Source: an uncultured Collinsella sp.
Lineage (GTDB): Bacteria; Actinomycetota; Coriobacteriia; Coriobacteriales; Coriobacteriaceae
NCBI GenBank assembly: GCA_900550965.1
Contig: URUC01000014.1
Location: 1 to 29,510, forward strand
Direction: 5' to 3'
Length of the DNA stretch: 29,510 nt
Shown: positions 23,602 through 29,510 of the stretch, piece by piece
Layout of the letters: the number at the start of each line of letters is the position of its first letter
Position numbering within the stretch: position 1 is the stretch's first letter
Position numbers and translations under genes: made by a program
Notes under the pieces: generated by a model
Database searches by the model: none
Told to the model about the DNA's origin: nothing
The model's input: the letters and a program-made list of their open reading frames with translations, nothing else

Positions 23602-24480
23602 ATGAACAAGCCGAGTGTTTCTGCCGGCGTCGTCGCCGGCGTTGCTCTGGGAGCCGCGGCGCTTGGCGCGGCCGCTGTCGCTGTTCGTGCTGCCTGTCTG
23701 CAAGTTGCGCGAACCCGCAATGGGTTGGCGCGTGTGAAACGCGTGCACGATGAGAGCGGTGACGAGGTCCGTGTGCTCGTGCAAGGCGGCGTCTACCAAA
23801 GCGCGAGTTACGTTGGCGAGCGCTGGGCGGAGCCCGTCTTTGCGTACTATCGCGCGTTTGACGACGTGTTTGAGGCCGAGGATGCGATGCGCGACGCTTA
23901 TGGTCACGGTATCAACCGTATGCTTATGCTAGGTGGCGGCGGGTTTGCCTATCCCAAATTTGCGCTGATGTCGCACAAGGTCCTGCGCATGGACGTCATC
24001 GAGTATGACGGAGAGATAACGCGCTTGGCGCGCCGTTGGTTCTATCTGGATGAACTGGAGCACGCGGTGGGCGATCGCCTGCGGGTGATTACCGCTGAGG
24101 CTCGCTCGTATCTGGGTGTGACGAGCGTGGGCCATCGTCGCTATGACGTGGTCGTGAGCGATTGCTTTGGCGGTGCCGAGCCCGTGCGCGAGCTGGCGAC
24201 CGTTGAGGCGCTGCGCCTGGTGCGGGGCAGCCTGAACCCCGGGGGTATCTACGTGGCCAATATCGTGAGCGCAAACGAGGGGAGCGATGTGACGTTCCTT
24301 CGCGACTGCGCTGCCACGGCACTCGAGGTATTCGTCCACGCCTGGGTGGTCCCATGTGGCGATGCAGAGTTCGGCGGCGAGGAAAACTACCTGCTCATCG
24401 CCAGCGACGGCGACTACGCCTTTGCCGAAGCCGTGCCCTTCGACACCGACTTCCTCGGCACCGTCCTTCACGACAAGTAA
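23602..24480 (+). CDS. Spermidine-synthase-like methyltransferase-fold protein with N-terminal membrane segment
   Basis: A Rossmann-fold protein of the spermidine synthase/putrescine aminopropyltransferase superfamily: the nucleotide loop MLMLGGGGFAYPK (about 108-120), the acidic residue pair in DVIEYDGEI, and YDVVVSDCFGG. It lacks an obvious spermidine-synthase active-site signature, so the substrate is uncertain; a methyltransferase is equally possible. Residues 9-33 form an Ala/Val-rich hydrophobic helix, a membrane anchor or uncleaved signal. The ATG directly abuts the elp3 stop and shares the ribosome site AAGGAG inside elp3, so the two are co-translated. It is convergent with the helicase gene, leaving a 27-bp gap with only a weak hairpin. 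Confidence 0.75.
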   Translation: MNKPSVSAGVVAGVALGAAALGAAAVAVRAACLQVARTRNGLARVKRVHDESGDEVRVLVQGGVYQSASYVGERWAEPVFAYYRAFDDVFEAEDAMRDAYGHGINRMLMLGGGGFAYPKFALMSHKVLRMDVIEYDGEITRLARRWFYLDELEHAVGDRLRVITAEARSYLGVTSVGHRRYDVVVSDCFGGAEPVRELATVEALRLVRGSLNPGGIYVANIVSANEGSDVTFLRDCAATALEVFVHAWVVPCGDAEFGGEENYLLIASDGDYAFAEAVPFDTDFLGTVLHDK

Positions 24481-24507
24481 GTCTCCCCGTCCCAAAATAG
24501 ACTGGTC

Positions 24508-26952
24508 TTAGGCGTGGTCGCGCCAGCCGAGAACGCGCTGCTTCATGCCCTCTATGTCGAGCACACCTTCGGCAAAGCCCTTGCGCACGAGCTCTTCGGG
24601 AACAAACTCGTCGTAGCGGTCAAAGTAAGGCACCTCGCCAGGATAGACGAGCTCGATGGGATCGAAGTCCTTCTCGGCCTCGGCGGCGAGCACCTCAAAG
24701 AACGTCTCCTCATCGGCCTTCATCTTAAACTGCATAAAGTACGGGCGTGACGGATCGAGCCCGCGAAGGCCCAGCTCCGCGGCACATTTAATCTTGAGCA
24801 TGCGCTCGAGCGCCAAAAAGGCGTAGCTGCCCAGCCAGGGGAAGAGCACCCAGGTATCGCCGCCCAGGTTAATGAGCGGCTTGGTTCCCGCCCCCGAAAT
24901 CTCGGCGGTATGACGAGCCTGCGCCAAGCGGGCCCGTGCGTTACCCATAAGGTACGGATATGTCGCGTGCTCGTTGAGCGCCTTGCGCATGCGCTCGAGC
25001 ACATGCGTGTTAATGTCGCCGGGGCAGTCGCCAAAGTAGGCCGGCACCCGGCCCTTGACCTGCGTGGCAAAGACAGTGTGGCGCTTCCAGTCCACTTCCT
25101 CGACAATCCAGCAGTGTCCGGCGATGGCGATGCGCTCACCGGGCGGTGGCGGATTGACGATCGTGCCCAACTCGGCCGACTCGCTGCGAACGGTGAACTC
25201 CTCGTTTTCCTGGAATACGGCGTAGAACTTAAAGTTGTTAATGATGCGCTCACCCGCGAGACCCACGATGAGCCCACCGCCCTCGGTGACTTGGATATGG
25301 TCGATCTTAATGAGGTGACGCAGCAGTACGCGATAGTCATCGGCCGAGATGCGATGGAAATAGCTGAGCGTGAGCACGCGCTGGGCAAGCTCTGCCGGCG
25401 TGAGTTCGCCGGTACTGGCAAGCGTCGACATAGTCTGGTGGTAGAGCAGGCTGTAGGGGAGTCGATCGAGCTCGGGCGGCTCGACCCACTTTTCCTCGCG
25501 ATAGAGTTGTACGAGCGCGATTCCCTGCAGGAGCTTCCACGGAATGGTCTCGGGCATCATCGTGCGCGGCTCGGGCTCTTCCTCGCGCATGACAAACCAC
25601 ATCTCGGGCGGAAGATCGCGGCGTCCCGTGCGGCCCATTCGCTGCAAAAAGGAGCTGACGGTAAATGGCGCATCGATCTGAAACGCACGCTCCAGGCGGC
25701 CGATATCGATACCGAGCTCCAGCGTAGAGGTGGTGACGGTCGTTTGTGCCTGTTCCTCGTCACGCATGAGTTCCTCGGCTGTCTCGCGCAACGATGCCGA
25801 AAGATTGCCGTGATGGATGAGAAAGCGGTCGGGCTCGTGTCGGCTCTCGCAGTAGCTGCGCAGCATGGAGCATACGGCCTCTGCCTCCTCACGCGAGTTG
25901 GCAAAGACCAGGCACTTGCGGCCGCGGGTGTGTTCGAAGATATAGCCCATGCCGGGGTCGGCGTTGTCGGGTGCGGTGTCGGTGGGGTTGAGGAGCGCCT
26001 GCTCGGTGGCCTGGGGGATATCGACTTCGCCCTCGGGGGCCGAAGAAGTGCGACGGTCTTTGGGAGCGGCCTTGCCCCGCGCCTGCTCGCGACGTTGACG
26101 GCGCTCCTCTTGTGTGAGCTGTCCGCTGTGACGCATGTCTTGGGCGCCGGCGGGCAGTGCCGCGGGTGCCGCCGTCTCAATGCGCTCGCATGCAAGCACT
26201 TCGGCCTCTTGAGGACTTGTGCCCACGAATCCCCGCTGCTGTGCCTGGGGGCCCGAGTTGTAGAAGTGCTCCATGGAGATACGCCACACGCGGCGCGGTT
26301 CCTCAAAGCGGGGGATAACGCAGTCGCGCCCCGTTCCCTGTGAGAGAAAGGCGCCCGTGCGCTCGGGGTCGCCGATGGTAGCGGAAAGGCCAATGCGGCG
26401 GGGCTGCACGCCTGCCATGCGCGAGAGGCGCTCGATAAGGCACAGCGTCTGACCGCCGCGGTCGCCGCGCATGAGCGAGTGGACCTCATCGATGACCACA
26501 TAGCGCAGGTCGCAAAACATGCGCGGGGTCGCCATGTGCTTATGGATTAAGAGCGCTTCGAGTGACTCAGGCGTAATCTGCAAGATGCCGCTCGGTTTTT
26601 TGATGAGCTTAGCCTTGTGCGACTGCGAGACATCGCCATGCCAGTGCCAGACAGGGATATCGGCCTCTTCGCAGAGGTCGTTGAGGCGGACGAACTGATC
26701 ATTGATGAGCGCTTTGAGGGGGCCGATGTAGAGGGCGCCCACGCTTGCGGGCGGGTTCTCCCAAAACTCGGTCAGGATGGGAAAGAAGGCTGCCTCGGTT
26801 TTGCCGGAAGCCGTGGATGCCGTCAAGAGCACATTATCTTGCGTGTTAAAGATGGCATCTGCCGCCGCAACCTGGATAGAGCGCAGGCTCTCCCAATCGT
26901 GGGAATAGATGAAGTCTTGGATAAACGGGGCGTAGCGGTCAAAGGCGTTCAC
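24508..26952 (-). CDS. Lhr/BrxHI-like superfamily 2 helicase
   Basis: An ATP-dependent DNA/RNA helicase of the Lhr type. Walker A is ASTASGKT at 45-52, QITPESLEALL (about 125-135) is the Lhr-style motif Ib, the DEVH box is at 155-158 followed by MRGDRGGQ, and motif III LSATIGD is at 189-195. Motif VI FLQMGRTGRRD comes later. A charged low-complexity insertion (about 250-330) separates the two RecA domains. I start at GTG 26952 (814 aa), 4 nt after GGAGG; the longer frame to 27201 begins with an arginine-rich stretch across an intergenic hairpin and is rejected. BrxHI of type 2 BREX is Lhr-like, and here the gene follows a BrxD-like ATPase. It is the last gene of the module. Confidence 0.85.
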   Translation of the reverse strand: MNAFDRYAPFIQDFIYSHDWESLRSIQVAAADAIFNTQDNVLLTASTASGKTEAAFFPILTEFWENPPASVGALYIGPLKALINDQFVRLNDLCEEADIPVWHWHGDVSQSHKAKLIKKPSGILQITPESLEALLIHKHMATPRMFCDLRYVVIDEVHSLMRGDRGGQTLCLIERLSRMAGVQPRRIGLSATIGDPERTGAFLSQGTGRDCVIPRFEEPRRVWRISMEHFYNSGPQAQQRGFVGTSPQEAEVLACERIETAAPAALPAGAQDMRHSGQLTQEERRQRREQARGKAAPKDRRTSSAPEGEVDIPQATEQALLNPTDTAPDNADPGMGYIFEHTRGRKCLVFANSREEAEAVCSMLRSYCESRHEPDRFLIHHGNLSASLRETAEELMRDEEQAQTTVTTSTLELGIDIGRLERAFQIDAPFTVSSFLQRMGRTGRRDLPPEMWFVMREEEPEPRTMMPETIPWKLLQGIALVQLYREEKWVEPPELDRLPYSLLYHQTMSTLASTGELTPAELAQRVLTLSYFHRISADDYRVLLRHLIKIDHIQVTEGGGLIVGLAGERIINNFKFYAVFQENEEFTVRSESAELGTIVNPPPPGERIAIAGHCWIVEEVDWKRHTVFATQVKGRVPAYFGDCPGDINTHVLERMRKALNEHATYPYLMGNARARLAQARHTAEISGAGTKPLINLGGDTWVLFPWLGSYAFLALERMLKIKCAAELGLRGLDPSRPYFMQFKMKADEETFFEVLAAEAEKDFDPIELVYPGEVPYFDRYDEFVPEELVRKGFAEGVLDIEGMKQRVLGWRDHA

Positions 26953-27040
26953 GGGGCCTCCTCTCAAAAACGAATCTCTCAACGCGGCTGGCAATGGTTT
27001 GCTGCATTGCTGTCTCAACGTTTGTGCAGATAAAACCTGC

Positions 27041-27070
27041 CAAAATAAACCTGTCCCTTTTTGACAGGTT
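27041..27070 (-). terminator. Hairpin between the BrxD-like and helicase genes
   Basis: On the minus strand AACCTGTC (27063-27070) pairs with GACAGGTT (27048-27055), followed by TATTTT. It overlaps the stop codon of the ATPase gene. It looks like a terminator or attenuator inside the module, so the helicase may be made at lower level or have its own promoter in the 116-bp gap. Confidence 0.7.
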
Positions 27071-28373
27071 AGATGGTGAATTCGGCGAAGTTGCGGTCGC
27101 CGTCTGCGGTGCCGGTGTCGCCTGTTACGGCTGCCGGCACCAGCGTGTCGCCGCCGACGCTTTGCAGCAGCTCGGCCACATTTGCATCGGGGTTCTGACA
27201 CAGGATATCGAGCAGCTCGATAAAGTCACGGATAACCTCACGCGGCGTCAAGTGCGTATCAGCTCCCACGCGGCCGAACTCAATCTTGAGAAAGTCCACC
27301 AAGTCGTTTTCGGTAAGCGTGGGCGTCCAGCCAAAGTAGCCGGCATGGATCTGCATGAGTTTTTCGATGAGCACCAGCAGCTCCTCATAGGTGAGTGGCT
27401 GCAGGCGGATGATGGGCGCGAGCATGTCTTTGAGGTCCTCACGCGCAAAGCGGCCCTGAGCGAGTCGGCTGCGCAGGGCCTCGTAGGAGAACACGCCGCG
27501 GCGGCGGTCTTCGATGGAGGTTGGCGTGCCGCCCATGATCATGCCCAGGTACTGCGCCTTGCCCTGGAGCGTGTCGTTGTACATGGTCAGGATCTTCTCG
27601 TAGTTATATTGGCGTGTGATGGCGTTGGGAATCTTATATAGATTCACGAGCTCGTCGATAAGCACCAGCATGCCCTTGTAGCCGCTGCAGACCAAAAAGC
27701 GTGCAATGAGCTTAACGTAGTCGTACCAGTCGTCATCGCTGATGATGGTCGAGGAGCCCAGTTCGGCGCGAGCCTCGCTCTTGGTGCGGTATTCGCCGCG
27801 GATCCATTTGGTCACGCGGCTCATGGCCTCTTCGTCGCCCTCGGATACGGCCGTGCGATAGCGGCGGAGCATGCGGGTGAAGTCAAAGCCGTGGACCATC
27901 TCCTCGAGCGGGGCCAGTTGGGTATTGACGACTGACTCGTCGATGTCGGCACATGAGGCGACCCAGCGATCCAGAATAAGGTTGAGCGCACCGCCCTCGG
28001 GGCGCGTCTTGGTCGATATGTTGCGGATGAGCTCGCGGTAGGTGGCAAGGCCCTGCCCCTGACCGCCTTGCAGGCGGCGCTCGGGCGACAGGTCGGCATC
28101 AGCGACGACGAATCCCTCGCCCATGGCGTGCGTGCGAATGGTCTGGAGCAAAAAGCTCTTGCCGGCGCCGTAACGACCGACCAGAAAGCGGAAGCTCGCG
28201 CCACCGTCGGCGATGAGACTCAGATCGGTGAGCAGGGCGCGGATCTCGACCTCGCGCCCTACGGTGATGTAGGGAAGGCCGATGCGCGGGACCACGCCGC
28301 CCTTGAGTGAGTTGAGAATGACGGCGGCGACGCGCTTGGGCACGCGGGGTGCTGCGGATGCGATATCACTCAT
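27069..28373 (-). CDS. BrxD-like (DUF2791) P-loop ATPase
   Basis: A P-loop ATPase of the DUF2791 group that includes BrxD of type 2 BREX. Walker A is GRYGAGKS at 66-73, the DADLSPERRLQG segment at 91-102, GQGLATYRELIRN at about 106-118, STKTRP at 120-125, and Walker B with LVLIDE (Asp240, Glu241). These are the typical marks of the group as I know it. The C-terminal third is helical and could bind a partner or DNA. ATG 28373 overlaps the stop of the TerB-type gene by 8 nt, so translation is coupled. A 434-residue length is normal. Role: probably works with the TerB-type protein and the helicase; the exact reaction is unknown. Confidence 0.85.
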   Translation of the reverse strand: MSDIASAAPRVPKRVAAVILNSLKGGVVPRIGLPYITVGREVEIRALLTDLSLIADGGASFRFLVGRYGAGKSFLLQTIRTHAMGEGFVVADADLSPERRLQGGQGQGLATYRELIRNISTKTRPEGGALNLILDRWVASCADIDESVVNTQLAPLEEMVHGFDFTRMLRRYRTAVSEGDEEAMSRVTKWIRGEYRTKSEARAELGSSTIISDDDWYDYVKLIARFLVCSGYKGMLVLIDELVNLYKIPNAITRQYNYEKILTMYNDTLQGKAQYLGMIMGGTPTSIEDRRRGVFSYEALRSRLAQGRFAREDLKDMLAPIIRLQPLTYEELLVLIEKLMQIHAGYFGWTPTLTENDLVDFLKIEFGRVGADTHLTPREVIRDFIELLDILCQNPDANVAELLQSVGGDTLVPAAVTGDTGTADGDRNFAEFTI

Positions 28374-29510
28374 AGTCTAGGTATCCTCTCACGTCTGCTT
28401 CGTAATCCTCGATAATTTGCGGTCCTGCCGCGCCGAATTCGATAACGGTGTCTCCCACCAGGTCAAAGAGCGCCTCGTTGATGCTGTCGACGAGCATGTC
28501 CTCGCTCTGCCCCGATTGCACTACCGCCGATTTCGCCTGTACTGCGTTGTGCTCGAGCAGCGCGCGGAGATAGGCGTCTGCGGCAGGCGTGAGTTCGTTC
28601 GTGGCGTCAGCGGGCGCAACAGCTGCGAACGCGGGCGTCGGCGCGAGAAGCGGTGCCACGACACCAAACTGTTCGGTGGATATGGTTGGCTCGTCGGTCT
28701 CGTCCTGCCGAATGGGTGCCGCGACCGCCTCGACAATCGCGTCGGCTACGGGCTCGGCTTCCGGTTGCCATGAGTCCGCTGCCTCGGCTTCCACAGGTGC
28801 GCCGTCCTCGCGTTCCTCATCAATCAAAAGCGCCTCACGCATTTGTGCGGCGGCGTTCCGAATGTGCCCCAGCTGGCTCAAATCGATATCGATCTTGACG
28901 GGCTGATGTGCGGCATCCCATGAAAGCCATGACACGATCTCGTCATCGATGATCTTGGCCAGATATTTGGGGACCTTCTCCTCCTTCAGGGGATGGGTGG
29001 GGTCTAGGGCCAGGCGCAGGCGTTGGTCGCAGGCGCGCATCATTTCACCGAGCTTGCTGCTCTTTTGCCTACTACCGTGGATACGCATGCATTCCCAAAA
29101 GCCGTTTTGGCAACGGTAGATATGGATGGGATCCAGGCGGTATTCGCAGTCCTCGTGGCGCTCGGGCGCAAAGAATACGGCCGAGGCAAACATGGTGTAG
29201 GGCATGGCCGTCTCCTCCCCAAATAAGCTCGCCACGATGCCGGTCTTTCGGTGCGTGTCATAGTAGCGCGCCATACGGACATACACGGCGCACGCCACGT
29301 GGCGCAGATCGCGGTGGTGGCTGCGGTCGAGCCGCGAGTTACTTAGGCTGTATGTGGAGAGGGCGTTGATGGCGGCCATGAGTCGCTCCTCGCGCACCTC
29401 ATCGGGCGGAAGGGGGAGCGTGGGTTCGGAGGTTTTGCGACGCTTAGGGGTCTGGCCGGACGGCGCCGGTGCTGGTACAAGGTCTCGCGCTGCGCGCCGC
29501 AGCTCGATAA
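28366..29510 (-). CDS. TerB-N/TerB-C domain protein, N-terminus beyond the window
   Basis: The frame is open to the right edge: reading upstream of the possible GTG 29397 no stop occurs up to 29510, and the extra residues (IELRRAARDLVPAPA and on) look like coding sequence, so the gene is partial. The visible part has a TerB-N-like segment (counted from 29397, about 10-95, with YYDTHRKTGIVASLFGEETA), a TerB-C-like segment starting VKIDIDLSQLGHIRNAAA (about 165), a Pro/Ala/Glu-rich linker (about 200-275) and an ending MLVDSINEALFDLVGDTVIE then IIEDYEADVRGYL, which match TerB-C. TerB-N/TerB-C proteins are linked to predicted stress and phage-defence complexes. It is the first of three coupled genes. 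True start unknown. Confidence 0.75.
   Translation of the reverse strand, partial: IELRRAARDLVPAPAPSGQTPKRRKTSEPTLPLPPDEVREERLMAAINALSTYSLSNSRLDRSHHRDLRHVACAVYVRMARYYDTHRKTGIVASLFGEETAMPYTMFASAVFFAPERHEDCEYRLDPIHIYRCQNGFWECMRIHGSRQKSSKLGEMMRACDQRLRLALDPTHPLKEEKVPKYLAKIIDDEIVSWLSWDAAHQPVKIDIDLSQLGHIRNAAAQMREALLIDEEREDGAPVEAEAADSWQPEAEPVADAIVEAVAAPIRQDETDEPTISTEQFGVVAPLLAPTPAFAAVAPADATNELTPAADAYLRALLEHNAVQAKSAVVQSGQSEDMLVDSINEALFDLVGDTVIEFGAAGPQIIEDYEADVRGYLDYE

Noticed and set aside
24481..24507. Terminator between the convergent spermidine-synthase-like and helicase genes
   Set aside because: Only a 5-bp stem (AGTCT/AGACT) with a long loop and no T-run can be formed; too weak to call.
26953..27201. 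Arginine-rich N-terminal extension of the Lhr-like helicase
   Set aside because: It overlaps the end of the ATPase gene and the intergenic hairpin; GTG 26952 has GGAGG immediately upstream.
24508..29510. A complete type 2 BREX locus
   Set aside because: Only BrxD-like and BrxHI-like genes are seen; there is no PglX, PglZ or PglW in the window. The first gene has TerB-type domains instead.

Overview
The window looks like a chromosomal segment of a high-GC, anaerobic, host-associated actinobacterium of the class Coriobacteriia, most likely Collinsella or a close relative. The reasons are composition (GC-rich third positions, GTG starts, strong GGAGG-type ribosome sites), a reverse-type rubrerythrin, a DUF3516 Ski2-like helicase, a PTS/LicT sugar locus, and several families of long intergenic palindromes of a kind I associate from memory with this class. 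The assignment is inference, not the result of a search. I saw no rRNA, tRNA, CRISPR array, transposase, integrase or phage gene.

Layout. Positions 1-3220 hold two large palindromes, then pdxT and pdxS on the minus strand, and a divergent MocR/PdxR-type regulator that probably controls them: a vitamin B6 (PLP) unit. Positions 3209-4751 are an island: a lower-GC gene for a PD-(D/E)XK-like protein between two copies of a 123-bp hairpin element. A third copy lies at 17686-17808. Positions 4818-8370 carry a rubrerythrin (minus strand) and a divergent two-gene alcohol/aldehyde dehydrogenase operon. Positions 8375-9420 hold two 59-residue small proteins and a metallophosphoesterase. Positions 9438-12905 are a sugar locus: a BglG/LicT antiterminator, an RNA antiterminator/terminator leader, a PTS EIIBC permease and a YdjC/ChbG-type carbohydrate deacetylase. 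A DUF2130 coiled-coil nuclease-like protein (+) and a Ski2-like DUF3516 helicase (-) then converge on a strong bidirectional terminator.

Positions 17874-24480 are rich in methyltransferase and tRNA-modification genes: a TrmB homologue with altered motif, a Trm9-like methyltransferase, a membrane XRE regulator with a DUF4097 partner, Elp3, and a spermidine-synthase-like protein. Elp3 makes cm5U34 and Trm9 methylates it in eukaryotes, so their proximity in a bacterium deserves attention. The right end (24508-29510, minus strand) is a three-gene module: a TerB-N/TerB-C protein cut by the window edge, a BrxD-like (DUF2791) ATPase and an Lhr/BrxHI-like helicase. It is a plausible stress or defence system without the methylase and phosphatase of a complete BREX locus.

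The most unusual structure seen directly is the 123-bp element. All three copies have identical length, 16-18-bp terminal arms, a conserved TACCTG exactly at the centre, and compensatory base changes that preserve an inner stem. Two copies supply the in-frame stop codon and a shared C-terminal Leu-Ser-Glu to the gene before them.
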